Source of the DNA: Lysobacterales bacterium PRO7
Lineage (GTDB): Bacteria; Pseudomonadota; Gammaproteobacteria; Xanthomonadales; Rhodanobacteraceae
Direction of reading: 5' to 3'
DNA: 64,000 bases
NCBI GenBank assembly: GCA_021404785.1
Contig: QWHH01000002.1
Coordinates: 124,001-188,000, forward strand
The notes beneath the pieces were generated by a model. It saw only the letters and a list, made by a program, of their open reading frames with translations. It ran no database searches and was not told the DNA's origin. Positions within the stretch are counted from its first letter, which is position 1; every line of letters starts with the position of its first letter. Both the position numbers and the translations under genes were made by a program. Of this stretch, positions 41,619 through 52,900 are shown one piece after another.

Positions 41619-44354
41619 GTGCGCCGATCGTTCGTTATTGCCGCGGTTTGCGCGGCGCTTGTCTCGTCCATGGCTTGCGCGCAGCAAGCCAATCCCTACG
41701 CGCGCGACCCGCAACAGCCGGTCGATCAGGCCTATACGGCGAAGATCGCCAAGTACACGACCGAGCCGTATTTCAATTCGCCGCTGACGGATTACCTGCC
41801 CGCTTCGGCGACGGTGCCCACGCCGGAAAAAGTACTCGGAGACGTTTCCGGCGCGCCGAACATGCTGCCGTACTCGGCGGATATCTACCGCTATTTCCGC
41901 CTGCTGGAGAAATCCACTCCGCGCGTGAAGGTGTTCACGATCGGGCATACCGAGGAGGGCCGCGAGATGATCGCAGTAGCCGTCGCCGACGAGTCCCTGA
42001 TCAAGGATCTCGACGCGAACAAGGCTCGCCTCGCGCAGCTCGCCGATCCGCGCACGCTCGACATGGACGATGCCAGAGCCACCGCGATCGTCAAGCAGAC
42101 GACGCCGGTCTACTACATCACCGCGACCATCCATTCCACCGAAACCGGTTCGCCGACCTCGGTGATGGAACTGGCCTACCGCCTCGCCGTGGACGACGCG
42201 CCGTATATCCAGTACATCCGCAGCCATGTGATCACCCTGATCACGCCGGTAGTGGAAGTCGACGGCCGCGACCGCATGGTCGACCTGTACCGCTGGCATC
42301 GCGCGCACCCCGACCAGCAATACCCGCGCCTGATGTACTGGGGTCACTACGTCGCGCACGACAACAACCGCGACGCGATGGGCGTCACCCTGGACCTGAC
42401 GAAAAACGTACTCGACACCTATGTCGGCTGGCACGCGCAGGTATTGCACGACCTGCACGAGTCGGTGCCGTTCCTCTACGACAACACCGTCGGCGACGGT
42501 CCCTACAACGCGTGGATCGATCCGATCCTGACCGGCGAATGGCAACAGCTCGGCTGGAACAATGTCGAGCAGATGACAAAGTTCGGCATGCCGGGCGTTT
42601 TCACGCACGGCGATTTCGATACCTGGAGCCCGGGCTACCTGATGTTCATCGCCGCCATGCACAATGGCATCAGCCGCTTGTACGAAACCTTCGGCAATGG
42701 CGGGGCCGACACGGTCGAGCGCATCCTCGAACCCGACGACTACGCGCGCACCTGGTACAAGCCCAATCCGCCGCTGCCGAAAGTCTTGTGGTCGCAGCGC
42801 GACAACAACAACTACACGCAAACCGGCCTGCTTACGGCACTCGATTACTTCGCGCACAACGGCCAGAAATTCCTGACCAATTTCTGGTTGAAGTCGAAGC
42901 ATTCGGTCGAGAAGCCGCAACTGGCCGGCCCTGCCGCCTACGTGCTGCCGGCGGACGATGCCCATTCCGGCGCGCAAGCACAATTGCTGCGTGTGCTGGC
43001 CAGGCAACATGTTGAAATCAGCCGCGCCGACGCCGCGTTTGCTGTGCAGGCGCCTGCCGATGCCAAACCCGCGAAGGACGCGCAGCCGGCGGAACCACCG
43101 CCGGTCAAGACCGCCACGCGCAACTTCCCAGCCGGCAGCTGGATCGTGCGCATGGACCAGCCCTATTCGCGCATCGCCGATACCTTGCTCGATCGCCAGT
43201 ACTGGGCACCGGACGATCCGCAAAAACATCCCTACGACGACACCGGCTGGTCGATGGGCGACCTGTTCGGCACCACGGTGGTACGCATTGCCGATGCATC
43301 CATCCTGAAAGTTCCGATGCGGCGTGTCGATGCGCCAACGCAACCCGCGTTCGATGCCGCCGGCCTCGGCGTGCGCGGCAAACTGCCGCGCATCGCGATC
43401 ATGCACACCTGGCTGAGCACGCAGACGGAAGGCTGGTGGCGCATGGCGCTGGACAAGCTCGGCATCAAATACGACTACATCAGCACGCAGACTGTGGCGC
43501 GCGAGAAAAACCTGCGCGGCAAGTACGACGCGATCCTGTTCGGACCCATCGGCGAGCAGGTCAGCACCCAGGCCATCGTCGAGGGCATGCCAATGTACGG
43601 CAATCCGCTACCGTGGCAGAAAACCGCACTGACACCAAATCTCGGCCGCATCGATTCCACTCCCGACATCCGCCCTGGCCTCGGTCAGGAAGGATTGGCC
43701 AACCTCAAGCGCTTCGTCGCCGACGGCGGCATGCTCATCACCAGCGAAGATACGGCGAAATTCGCGATCGACACGGGACTGGCGCCGGGCGTGTCGGTGA
43801 CGCCACACGGCGACGTGCGCGTGGTTGGCAGCGTGTTGCGTGCCGAACTGGTCGCCAAGGACAGCGCCATCGCTCGCGGTTATGACGCATCCTTTGCAAT
43901 GTACAGCGAAAGCGGGTTGTCGTTCTCTGTCAGCAACCTCGTCGGCGGCGATCGCGGCCTGCCACGCGCCGACAAGTATCAGCGTCCGACCGGGCGCGGC
44001 GGACCGCACGATGCGGATATTCCCGAAGGCCGCACCTACGCCGCTCCGCCGGAATTGCCCGAGGCCAAACCCTGGCAGGCATTGCCGTTGAATGCCGAGC
44101 AGGAGCGCAACAATCCGTTCGTGATCCCCGTGTCGGACCGACCCGAAGTGATCGTGCGCTGGGCCGATGCCAAGGACCTGCTGATCTCGGGTTTGCTCGA
44201 TCACGGCGCGGCGATGGCCGGCCGCGCAGCGGTCGTGCAGGCCCACTATGGCAAAGGCACGGTGCTGCTGTTCGCGAGCAATCCATTGTGGCGCGGCGAG
44301 ACGATCGGCAGCTATGCGCTGGTATTGAATGCACTGACCTCGACCGCGAAATAG
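41619..44354 (+). CDS. M14 family zinc carboxypeptidase with C-terminal amidotransferase-like domain
   Basis: A 911-residue secreted protein starting at GTG, with a signal peptide ending MACAQQ. The M14 zinc site is HSTE (His 172, Glu 175) with the third ligand in [10 protein letters not shown] (His about 280). The substrate-binding arginine motif DNNRD is also present. After about residue 580 a second domain (PRIAIMHTW..., [12 protein letters not shown]) resembles class I glutamine amidotransferase-like folds that often trail large bacterial M14 proteins. No catalytic Cys was identified there. The natural substrate is unknown. Confidence 0.88.
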   Translation: MRRSFVIAAVCAALVSSMACAQQANPYARDPQQPVDQAYTAKIAKYTTEPYFNSPLTDYLPASATVPTPEKVLGDVSGAPNMLPYSADIYRYFRLLEKSTPRVKVFTIGHTEEGREMIAVAVADESLIKDLDANKARLAQLADPRTLDMDDARATAIVKQTTPVYYITATIHSTETGSPTSVMELAYRLAVDDAPYIQYIRSHVITLITPVVEVDGRDRMVDLYRWHRAHPDQQYPRLMYWGHYVAHDNNRDAMGVTLDLTKNVLDTYVGWHAQVLHDLHESVPFLYDNTVGDGPYNAWIDPILTGEWQQLGWNNVEQMTKFGMPGVFTHGDFDTWSPGYLMFIAAMHNGISRLYETFGNGGADTVERILEPDDYARTWYKPNPPLPKVLWSQRDNNNYTQTGLLTALDYFAHNGQKFLTNFWLKSKHSVEKPQLAGPAAYVLPADDAHSGAQAQLLRVLARQHVEISRADAAFAVQAPADAKPAKDAQPAEPPPVKTATRNFPAGSWIVRMDQPYSRIADTLLDRQYWAPDDPQKHPYDDTGWSMGDLFGTTVVRIADASILKVPMRRVDAPTQPAFDAAGLGVRGKLPRIAIMHTWLSTQTEGWWRMALDKLGIKYDYISTQTVAREKNLRGKYDAILFGPIGEQVSTQAIVEGMPMYGNPLPWQKTALTPNLGRIDSTPDIRPGLGQEGLANLKRFVADGGMLITSEDTAKFAIDTGLAPGVSVTPHGDVRVVGSVLRAELVAKDSAIARGYDASFAMYSESGLSFSVSNLVGGDRGLPRADKYQRPTGRGGPHDADIPEGRTYAAPPELPEAKPWQALPLNAEQERNNPFVIPVSDRPEVIVRWADAKDLLISGLLDHGAAMAGRAAVVQAHYGKGTVLLFASNPLWRGETIGSYALVLNALTSTAK

Positions 44355-44400
44355 GCTGTCGCACATTGTTTGTGCATGCGTCGATGCGTATCCTCGGCGC

Positions 44401-45030
44401 ATGTCCGACTCTGCGCCGAAATACGCCGAACGCTTCCGCGGCTTCCTGCCGGTCGCGGTCGACGTGGAAACCGGCGGCTTCGATTGCGAGAAGGACGCCC
44501 TGCTCGAAATCGCCGCCGTGGTCATCGACATGGATGCGCACGGCGTCGTTCGCCCCGCGCCAACCGTATCGACCCACGTCGAACCGTTTCCCGGCGCGAA
44601 CATCGATCCACGCGCACTGGAGATCACCGGCATCGATCCCACCCATCCGTTCCGCGGCGCGTTGCCCGAGCGTGAGGCGCTGGACCTGATCTTCAGGCCG
44701 ATCCGCAAGGCGTTGCGCGAATACGGCTGCCAGCGCGCGATTCTCGTCGGCCACAACGCGGCGTTCGATTTGTCCTTTCTCAATGCCGCAATCCGCCGTA
44801 CTGCGCATAAACGCAGTCCGTTCCACCTGTTCAGCTGCTTCGATACCGCCACCCTCGGCGGCCTCGCCTACGGCCAGACCGTGCTCAGCCGTGCGGTGCA
44901 GGCAGCCGGTTTCGACTGGAACGCCAGCGAGGCGCACTCGGCCGTTTACGACGCCGAACGCACGGCGCTGCTGTTCTGCGACATCGTCAACCGCTGGAAG
45001 CGCATGAGCGAAGCGACGGCCGGCGCCTGA
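44401..45030 (+). CDS. rnt: Ribonuclease T
   Basis: A 209-residue DEDDh 3'-5' exonuclease that trims the 3' ends of tRNA and other stable RNAs. Catalytic residues are in VAVDVETGG (Asp 21, Glu 23), [13 protein letters not shown] and the final [16 protein letters not shown] (His and Asp). The N-terminal [15 protein letters not shown] and the central [19 protein letters not shown] are RNase T-specific. It is followed 42 nt later by a small zinc ribbon gene. Confidence 0.96.
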   Translation: MSDSAPKYAERFRGFLPVAVDVETGGFDCEKDALLEIAAVVIDMDAHGVVRPAPTVSTHVEPFPGANIDPRALEITGIDPTHPFRGALPEREALDLIFRPIRKALREYGCQRAILVGHNAAFDLSFLNAAIRRTAHKRSPFHLFSCFDTATLGGLAYGQTVLSRAVQAAGFDWNASEAHSAVYDAERTALLFCDIVNRWKRMSEATAGA

Positions 45031-45072
45031 TATGTGCTTGAAATCGGCGCGTGGTGGTTCCACCATGTCCGC

Positions 45073-45354
45073 ATGCCCATTTACGAATACGCTGCCGTGG
45101 CGCGCGGGTGCCCCCATTGTGAGGCACATTTCGACGTGCTGCAAAAACTCGCCGACGCACCGCTGACGCGGTGTCCGCAGTGTGGCTCGTCCGTGGCCCG
45201 CGTGATCTGCGCACCGAATGTCGCGGCCGGCAATTCCCACCTGCTCAGCGAAAGTCACGCGGCCAAGCATGGCTTCACCCAGTATCGCCGCTCCGAAAAG
45301 GGCGTCTATGAAAAAGCCTACGGCAAGGGGCCTCAGACCATCAGTGACAAATGA
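45073..45354 (+). CDS. FmdB-type zinc ribbon protein
   Basis: A 93-residue protein beginning MPIYEYAAVARGCPHCEAHF, with the second Cys pair in LTRCPQCGS. The pattern MPIYEY...C..C...C..C is the CxxC_CxxC_SSSS/FmdB zinc ribbon, usually a putative regulatory or RNA-associated protein of unknown role. The start at 45073 is chosen because the family begins precisely with MPIYEY. Confidence 0.85.
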   Translation: MPIYEYAAVARGCPHCEAHFDVLQKLADAPLTRCPQCGSSVARVICAPNVAAGNSHLLSESHAAKHGFTQYRRSEKGVYEKAYGKGPQTISDK

Positions 45355-45451
45355 AGATGCGGAAATATCATCATATTTGGAAGTATAGACGTCCAGTGTA
45401 TTTCCGGTGAAAATCGTGTAGGCTCGACTGCAATCCTCCGGGAGGAAACGC

Positions 45452-46402
45452 ATGATCTACCAGAACATCCTCGAAACCATCGGCCGCACGCCCATCGTGC
45501 GCATAAACCGACTTGCGCCGAAGGGCGTGGAAATCTACGTCAAGGTCGAAGCGTTCAATCCGATGTCGTCGGTGAAGGACCGACTCGCCCTCGGCATCAT
45601 TATCGACGCCGAAGCGCGCGGCACGCTCAAGCCCGGCCAGACCGTGGTCGAAGCTACTTCCGGCAATACCGGCGTCGCGCTGGCGATGGTCTGCGCCGTG
45701 CGTGGCTATCCGTTCATCGCGTTCATGACCGAAACCTTTTCGATCGAACGGCGCAAGTTGATGCGCGCCCTGGGCGCCAAGGTGGTGATCACCCCGGCAG
45801 CGTGGAAGGGCACCGGGCTGGTCGAAGCCGCCGAAAAATATGCGAAGAAGCACAACTATTTTCTTGCACGCCAATTCGAGAATCCCGCAAATCCGGCTTA
45901 CCACCGCAATACCACTGGACCGGAAATATTGCAGGATTTCGCCGGTCGCCGCCTTGACTGGTTTGTCACCGGCTGGGGCACGGGCGGCACGCTAACCGGA
46001 ACGGGCGAGATGCTCCGCCTGGCACGACCGGAAGTGCAGATTGTCGCCGCAGAGCCCGCCAACGCCGCCATGCTCTCGGGCAAGGAATGGACGCCACACA
46101 AGATCCAGGGCTGGACGCCAAATCTCGTTCCGGAGGTACTCAATCGCGAGGTTGCGCATAAGCTCGTGACCGTAGACGAAGTCGTCGCGCGCGACACCGC
46201 GCGAGCGCTGGCACAAAAGGAAGGCATCTTCTGTGGCATTTCCTCCGGCGGCACGTTTGCCGCCGCGCTGGAAGTGGCGAAAACCGCCAAGCCAGGCGAC
46301 GTGATCCTGGCCATGCTGCCCGACACTGGCGAGCGCTATCTGTCGACGTTCCTGTTCGAAGGCGTCAACGAAGGCACGGATGTGGAACTGGCCGATTTGT
46401 AG
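45452..46402 (+). CDS. cysK: Cysteine synthase (O-acetylserine sulfhydrylase)
   Basis: A 316-residue PLP enzyme making cysteine from O-acetylserine and sulfide. The cofactor Lys is residue 42 (SSVKDRLAL). The substrate loop is TSGNTGVAL, the phosphate loop GTGGTLTG and the C-terminal Ser lies in LPDTGERYLST. Whether it is CysK or CysM type is uncertain; the TSGNTG and ERRKLMRALGA segments fit CysK. Upstream (45355-45451) is AT-rich and may hold the promoter. GGGAGG precedes the ATG. Confidence 0.93.
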   Translation: MIYQNILETIGRTPIVRINRLAPKGVEIYVKVEAFNPMSSVKDRLALGIIIDAEARGTLKPGQTVVEATSGNTGVALAMVCAVRGYPFIAFMTETFSIERRKLMRALGAKVVITPAAWKGTGLVEAAEKYAKKHNYFLARQFENPANPAYHRNTTGPEILQDFAGRRLDWFVTGWGTGGTLTGTGEMLRLARPEVQIVAAEPANAAMLSGKEWTPHKIQGWTPNLVPEVLNREVAHKLVTVDEVVARDTARALAQKEGIFCGISSGGTFAAALEVAKTAKPGDVILAMLPDTGERYLSTFLFEGVNEGTDVELADL

Positions 46403-46426
46403 TTCTTGCCTGCGCGGACGCAGCCG

Positions 46427-46678
46427 TCAGACGCTGCGCCTGCGGCTGCGCACAATCCCGTAAATGCTCAAGAGCAGCCACGCCAGTTCCATCAGGAATG
46501 CCGACAGGTTGAACTCGTACAGCAGCGACACCAGGATCAGGATCGCGCCAATCGCATTGAGCAATTGATGTGGCAGCGCGTTGCCGCGCATGCGCCCGGA
46601 CTGCAACAGGTAATACGCGAGCAGGATCAAGACGACTCCCAGCAGGCCAACGGCATCGGACCAATGCAGATTCATCAT
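46427..46678 (-). CDS. CBU_0592-like small membrane protein
   Basis: An 83-residue protein with about three hydrophobic helices (VGLLGVVLILLAYYLLQ, NAIGAILILVSLLYEF, LAWLLLSIYGIV) and a basic tail RSRRRSV. It resembles the CBU_0592 family of small membrane proteins of unknown function. Its start overlaps the stop of rlmB by 4 nt, so it belongs to the rnr-rlmB transcript and is the last gene of that unit. Confidence 0.85.
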   Translation of the reverse strand: MMNLHWSDAVGLLGVVLILLAYYLLQSGRMRGNALPHQLLNAIGAILILVSLLYEFNLSAFLMELAWLLLSIYGIVRSRRRSV

Positions 46679-47421
46679 TTTCCGGCCCTGCGCTGTCGCA
46701 ACGCCTCAAACAGGGCCACACCCGTCGCCACGGAGACGTTGAGGCTTTCCACATCGCCGCGCATGGGAATGTGCGCAAGGTAATCGCAGGATTCGCGCGT
46801 GAGCCGGCGCATGCCCTCGCCTTCGCTGCCCATGACGATGGCGAGCGGGCCTTTCAGGTCGAGCGTGTAAAAGTCCTGATCCGCGGTTCCATCCAGCCCT
46901 GCCAGCCACACGCCCGCATCCTTGAGGTTCTTCAGCGTACGCGCAAGGTTGGTCACCGCGAAAAACGCGATCCGATCGGCGGCGCCCGCCGACGCCTTGC
47001 GCACGGTCGGCGTGATGCCGGCGGCCTTGTCCTTGGGCACGATCACGGCGGTGACGCCGGCCGCGTCGGCGGAACGCAGACACGCACCGAGATTGTGCGG
47101 GTCGGTTACGCCATCGAGCACGAGCACGAGTGCTTGGGCGCCGGCTTTCTCGATCAGGCCGACAAGATCGCTTTCGCTGCGCGGCGGCGGCGTACGATAG
47201 CGTGCCACCGCGCCTTGATGGCGCGCACCGCCCGTCATCTTGTCGAGTGCGGCCTTGTCGCGCGCATGCGGCTTGACGCCGGCGTCGCGCGCACGATCGG
47301 AAAGTTCCTTCAGGCGCGTGTTGTGGCTGTCGCCCTCGATATAGAGTTCGAGCACATTTGCCGGATCGTGCGTGAGTGCCGCCTCGACGGCATGGATTCC
47401 AAAAATCAGTTCACCACTCAT
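46675..47421 (-). CDS. rlmB: 23S rRNA (guanosine-2251-2'-O-)-methyltransferase RlmB
   Basis: A 248-residue SPOUT methyltransferase that modifies G2251 in the peptidyl-transferase P loop. The N-terminal substrate-binding domain (LIFGIHAVEAALTHDP) is followed by the SpoU motifs LDGVTDPHNLGACLRSADAAGV, IVMGSEGEGMRRL and LNVSVATGVALFEALRQR. It starts inside the end of rnr (4-nt overlap). The rnr-rlmB order is conserved in gammaproteobacteria. Confidence 0.96.
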   Translation of the reverse strand: MSGELIFGIHAVEAALTHDPANVLELYIEGDSHNTRLKELSDRARDAGVKPHARDKAALDKMTGGARHQGAVARYRTPPPRSESDLVGLIEKAGAQALVLVLDGVTDPHNLGACLRSADAAGVTAVIVPKDKAAGITPTVRKASAGAADRIAFFAVTNLARTLKNLKDAGVWLAGLDGTADQDFYTLDLKGPLAIVMGSEGEGMRRLTRESCDYLAHIPMRGDVESLNVSVATGVALFEALRQRRAGK

Positions 47422-49724
47422 GCGCGCTTCCCGTTGGTCTCCGGCGCCAGGCGAAAATCGATCTTGCGATCCTCAAGGCTTGCGCGCAGCACCTGCACGC
47501 GTACGGCGTCGCCAAGGCGGAACTTCAAACCGCGGCGCTCGCCGGTCAACAAGTGCCGCACCGGATCGAAGTGATAGTAGTCGTTAGGCAACTGCGTGAT
47601 GTGCACGAGTCCGCTCACCTGCGATTGCGTCAATTCCACGAACAGGCCAAACGAGGTCACGCCGGAAACCACGCCTTCGAACTCGCTGCCCACATGCTTT
47701 TCCATCCACGCGCACTTGTAGCGCTCGTCCACGTCGCGCTCGGCCTCGTCGGCGCGGCGTTCGTTCTGCGAGCAGTGCGTCGCGAGAGTGACCATTTCGC
47801 CCGACGAATACGTGTATTCCGCCGGCTTTCCCTTCGCCAGCGCGTAACGGATCGCACGGTGCACAAGCAGATCGGGATAACGCCGGATCGGCGAAGTGAA
47901 GTGCGCGTAGGCATCGAGCGCAAGGCCGAAGTGTCCGGAATTCTGCGCGCTGTACACGGCCAGCGACTGGGAACGCAACAGCACCGATTCGATCAGGCCC
48001 GCATCCGCGCGATTCTTGATTTTCTTGATCAGTGCGGAAAAATCCCTGGGCTGAACCTGCGCATGCGGCGGCATCTTCAACTGGAATTCGCGCAGGAATT
48101 CGATCAGGTCCTCGTACTTGGATTCCGGCGGCGGCGCGTGCACGCGGTATAGTGCCGGAATCTTGCGCTGATCGAGGAATTTCGCCGCTTCGACATTCGC
48201 CGCGATCATGCATTCCTCGATCAGCTTGTGTGCATCGTTGCGCGGCTCGGCGGCGAGTTGCACGACGGCGCCGGCCTTGTCGAGGCGGAACTTCACCTCG
48301 CGACTGTCGAAATCGATCGCCCCGCGGCGTTGCCGCGCCTTGGCCAGGATCCGGTACAACTGGTGCAGGTGTTCCAGATGCGGCAGCACGTCGGCGAGTT
48401 CCGCACGCGCCTCGGCGTCATTTTCGCCCAGCGCCTGCCATACGCGCGTGTAGGTCAGGCGCGCGTGCGAGCGCATCACGGCGGCGTGGAACTTCGAACG
48501 CGTCACTTCGCCTTCACGATTCACTTGCATCTCGCAAACCATGCACAGGCGTTCGACCTTTGGATTGAGCGAGCAGATGCCGTTGGACAACGTCTCCGGC
48601 AGCATCGGTACGACGAACCCGGGGAAATACACGGACGTCGCACGTTTGACCGCTTCATCATCCAGCGCGGTGCCTGGACGCACATAATGCGACACGTCGG
48701 CGATGGCAACGACGAGGCGGAAACCGTCTTTGCTGGGTTCCGCATACACCGCATCATCGAAATCGCGCGCATCCTCGCCATCGATGGTGACTAGCGGCAT
48801 GGAACGCAAATCCAGGCGGCCGGCGATTTCTTCGCGCGCGACTTGCGGCTCGACCCGCTCGGCTTCGCGCAGCGCATCCTGCGGCCACTCGTGCGGCAGG
48901 CCGTGGCTGGCGATGGCCATCTCCACGATCAGCGACGGCACGAGGCGCTCGCCGAGCACGCTGACGATTTCGCCGATCGGCCCGCGCTGCGCAGTCGGCG
49001 GCTGGGTAATCTCGGCGACGACAATTTGTCCCGATCGCGCGCCCCGGTCCTTGCCCGGCGGGATCAGTACGTCCTGGTGCAGGCGACGGTCGTCCGGCGC
49101 GACCACGATGATGCCGTTCTCCGTGACCACGCGCCCGACCAGGCGCGACGCGCGCCGTTCCAGCACTTCGGCGATCGCGCCCTGCTTGCGACCGCGATGA
49201 TCCTGGCCGATGACACTGGCAAGCACGCGATCGCCATGCAGCACCTTGCGCATTTCGGTCGGCGACAGATACAAATCGTCACCGCCCGCATCTGGACGCA
49301 AAAATCCGAATCCTTCCGCGTTGGCGAGAATCGTTCCGGGAATCAGGTCGAGCTTTTGCGCAACGCCATAGCCGCCACGGCGGTTCTGCAAGAGCTGCCC
49401 GTCGCGAAGCATCGCGGTCAGGCGCTTCGACAACGCCTCGCGATCACGTTCATCATGCAGGCCAAGTGCCTGCGCAAGATTTTCGATCTCGAGCAACTCA
49501 CCCTGCTTGCCGAGGAATTCGAGGATTGCCTCGCGACTGGGAATCGGATGTTCGTAGCGCCGCGCCTCGCGTTGCGCCTGCGGATCCTTGAATCGTGTCG
49601 CCCTGCCGCCCTGTTTCGTGGCGTCGCGAACCGGCTTTGTGGGCGGCAATTCCGGCATCCAGCCCGGACGCTTGTTTTGCGGCGGATTGCTTCCGCGGCG
49701 CGTCGTGTTTTGCTTTTTCGTCAT
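47418..49724 (-). CDS. rnr: Ribonuclease R
   Basis: A 768-residue processive 3'-5' exoribonuclease. A basic N-terminal region (MTKKQNTTRRGSN) is followed by winged-helix and cold-shock domains (about 75-240), the RNB domain with catalytic aspartates in ITIDGEDARDFDDAVY-type VTIDGEDARDFDDAVY, and the C-terminal S1 domain (SEFEGVVSGVTSFGLFVEL). The long Lys-rich tail of E. coli RNase R is missing; the protein ends soon after S1. The ATG at 49724 is preferred because upstream sequence has no RNase R similarity and contains the tRNA-Leu gene. Confidence 0.96.
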   Translation of the reverse strand: MTKKQNTTRRGSNPPQNKRPGWMPELPPTKPVRDATKQGGRATRFKDPQAQREARRYEHPIPSREAILEFLGKQGELLEIENLAQALGLHDERDREALSKRLTAMLRDGQLLQNRRGGYGVAQKLDLIPGTILANAEGFGFLRPDAGGDDLYLSPTEMRKVLHGDRVLASVIGQDHRGRKQGAIAEVLERRASRLVGRVVTENGIIVVAPDDRRLHQDVLIPPGKDRGARSGQIVVAEITQPPTAQRGPIGEIVSVLGERLVPSLIVEMAIASHGLPHEWPQDALREAERVEPQVAREEIAGRLDLRSMPLVTIDGEDARDFDDAVYAEPSKDGFRLVVAIADVSHYVRPGTALDDEAVKRATSVYFPGFVVPMLPETLSNGICSLNPKVERLCMVCEMQVNREGEVTRSKFHAAVMRSHARLTYTRVWQALGENDAEARAELADVLPHLEHLHQLYRILAKARQRRGAIDFDSREVKFRLDKAGAVVQLAAEPRNDAHKLIEECMIAANVEAAKFLDQRKIPALYRVHAPPPESKYEDLIEFLREFQLKMPPHAQVQPRDFSALIKKIKNRADAGLIESVLLRSQSLAVYSAQNSGHFGLALDAYAHFTSPIRRYPDLLVHRAIRYALAKGKPAEYTYSSGEMVTLATHCSQNERRADEAERDVDERYKCAWMEKHVGSEFEGVVSGVTSFGLFVELTQSQVSGLVHITQLPNDYYHFDPVRHLLTGERRGLKFRLGDAVRVQVLRASLEDRKIDFRLAPETNGKRA

Positions 49725-49812
49725 GGTGCGATGATAACAGTGCCAGCGTAGACAGCGCGACGCGCGCCCGGTATCATTCGCGGCCCTGCGCAAGCAGGCT
49801 CCTCGCGCACCT

Positions 49813-49897
<85 letters not shown>

Positions 49898-49905
49898 CTG
49901 TAATG

Positions 49906-49934
49906 AAAAAGGCCCGCACTGCGCGGGCCTTTTT
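49906..49934. terminator. Rho-independent terminator after tRNA-Leu
   Basis: A 12-bp stem AAAAAGGCCCGC/GCGGGCCTTTTT with a 5-nt loop. It serves tRNA-Leu and, on the other strand, the convergent S8 protease gene that ends at 49955. Confidence 0.92.
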
Positions 49935-49954
49935 GTTTGCGTCGTCAAGCGGCG

Positions 49955-52900
49955 TCACTCGTTGGGCGGCACCTCGTCGAAACCATCGGCGAACAGCACG
50001 ACAGGATCGCTGTCCGTGGCCGTGTTGTCGGCAGGGTTGGCGTCGATCTGGCCGAGCGGCGGCACGACCGACGCGGTGAAATCGACCATCTGCTCGACCG
50101 TGTCGATATCGGCGTTGATCGAGAACGTGGCCGATTCGCCGGCGCCCAACGATACCGTCGTGTCGATTGCGCCACTGCCGCTCGCGCTCGCGCACGAACC
50201 GCTACCCGCGACGGCGCACGTCCACGCGCTGAAACCGGTAATGCCGGCCGGTACCGGAACGAGTACGCGGGCGTTGGCCGTTGGCGTCATGCCGACATTG
50301 CTGACGACGACCGTGTACGTCGCACTTTGGCCTTCCTGCACATTGACACGCTGGTTGCGCACCGTGACGGCCAGATCAACGCCGGTCGGAGGTGTGGTGG
50401 CACACGACGGGTTGCTGCTGGTCAACTGCACATCATCGAACCAGTAGCCAGTCTTGGCGACGAGGTTGTCTGAACCGACGCGCCAGCGGAACTGCACGTT
50501 CTGCCCGGAAACCGCTGATGGCAGGAGCACGTCCACATCCTGGTAAGCGCCACTGTTGCCCGACCACGCCTGTCGACCGCCCAAGGGGTTGCTGAAGCTC
50601 GACGAGACCTTGCGATTGTAAGCGCCAGTCACGAATGTTCCACCCGCGGCCAGGATATCGTTGAACGTGGCGCCGCCATCCTGGCTGATCTCGAGCACCG
50701 CGCCATCGTAGGCCGTGGTGCTGCTGGTACTGGCTTCCAGATCATATTTCTGGCGGAACTTGAGATGGGTCTCGGCTGCGACCGGAACGGCGATGACGGG
50801 CGTCGTCAACTTCTTGTCGCTGACATTGCTCGGGTCGTCGGTAAAGGCAGCATTGGGCGCGGAATTGGGCGTGGTCACGCTGGTTACCCACGGATTACCC
50901 ACTCCGGTGTTGACATTGACCCAGCCCGACGGCAACGCTGGTGCGGTCACCCCATCAAAGTTCTCGATCGGTGTCGCGGTCGTCGCGGTGCCGCCCACGG
51001 TAAGGTTCTTCACCACGGTACCCAGCGGATTGCCGGCGTCGCTGAGATTCCAGGTCAGCACCAGCGGCGCGCCACAGGTCAGGCCGGGATCGACAAGGAA
51101 CGGGAAGTTGCGCACGGCCGATGCGCCGCCCGCCGTCAATACGCCGTAGTCACGCGGCAGATCCGTCTGCACGACACCGCCCGTCGGTTGCAGTTCGGCC
51201 ACGACGTCGGTTGTGTCGCCCGTCCCCACGTTGTGCAGCGACAGATCGTAAGCGACCAGCTCGCCCGGATCCGGCAAACCATTCGCCGGCGTGCCGTTCT
51301 CGGCCGTCTGGGTCAATCCGTCGGCAGCCACGGCCGGTGTGAGCACGGTCTGCAGGTTGTAACCGACCAAGGCGAAATCCTGGTCCAGCGCCGAGGCATT
51401 GCCCGGTACGCCGTCACCGGCAATGTTGGCCGCGGTCACGGTGATCGCAACCACGGTTCCGACCGGAAGGCCAGCCGGCAGGAAGACGCTTTCGAGATTG
51501 TTGCTCGGATCGGCGCTGCCGCCGGTCACGGAGTTGGCTCCGCTGAAGACATTGCCCTTGTACTCGGAGCCGTTCACGGTGACGGTCAGATCCAGGTTGT
51601 TGACCCAGGCCGCACCGCTGGTCGGACCGGGTTGATCGGTCCAGGCCAGGCTGATGCGCAAGGGCTGGGTTGCGTCGACCACCGCACCCGTGAGGACCTG
51701 GATCTGGCCGGTTGCGGTGAACATCCTCGCGCCATCCTCATCGCTGAGGATGCGCGACACGCTGTCGAAGGAGCGATCCAGGTCCATCAGTCCCAGGCCC
51801 TGATTGTTGGATGGCAAGGTATCGTTCGCACCGGTGCCATTCATGTAGTGCGCAGCGTTGGTCAGGAACGCCTTCGTCATTGCCGGCGATGGTGCCGCGA
51901 TCGCGTGATTGATGAACCATTGCCGCACCAGCGCTGCCGCGCCGGCAACAGCCGGGGTGGAATGGCTGGTGCCGCTGGATGCGGTGTACCACTGCTGGCC
52001 CCCGGTCGGGAAGAAATTCGACGTTCCGGGTCCTGCACAAACTCCAGTGGCATCGAACGTCGGCGAAGCGCCGCCGTTGGCCGATACTGCGGGATCGAGC
52101 AGGCTCTGCTGCCAGACGCCGCCGGTGACGTGCGTACCCGGCGCCATGATGTCGGGCTTCTTGCGGCCATCGGACGTGGGGCCGCGCGACGAGAAAGAGA
52201 TGATGTCGTTGGCGCTGTCCGCGCCGGCATCGGCAATGCCGCATTGATCGGCGGCACCGAAAGCCTGAACGTTTTCCGACGCGCCGACCGTGATCACGTT
52301 CTTCGCCGTGCCCGGTGTGCCGACGGTGCCAGATCCGGAGCCTGCGTTGCCCGCGGCAAAGACCACTACCATCTCCTGATTGCCTGCGGTAGCGCTTTGG
52401 GCGTCGCGCACCAGCTTGTCGAAGGTTTGCGCATCGCTGCTGTAGCTGGACGAGGAAGCACCCCAGGAATTGCTGCTGATGCGCGATCCGTCCGAGTAGG
52501 ACTGGTTTTCCAGCGTCGACAGATTCGGATTGGTGTAGGTGCTTGGATCGAAAATCACCGACGATCCGATCTTCACGAATGGCGCCACGCCAAGATCGTA
52601 GTGAAAGCCCAATCCATCCGCGTGCGGGGCGGCATCGAACGGCGAGGCCGTACCGACATAGCCACCAATGACATGCGAATTCAGGGTACCGTGTCCGTCC
52701 TGCCCCGCCAGCGTGCTGCCCGAGTTCGGCGTGCCGACCAGGCGGTTGTAGACGATACGGCTCGGGCCATTGTACACACCGCCAACGTGCAGCGCGAAAT
52801 GGTTCGGCGTGGTGGTGCCGTTGTCGATGCCCGAATCGGACAGGTTCACGCGGAAATTGCTGGTGTCGAACTGCGCCTGGGTGAAGCCATGGTCGGCCAA

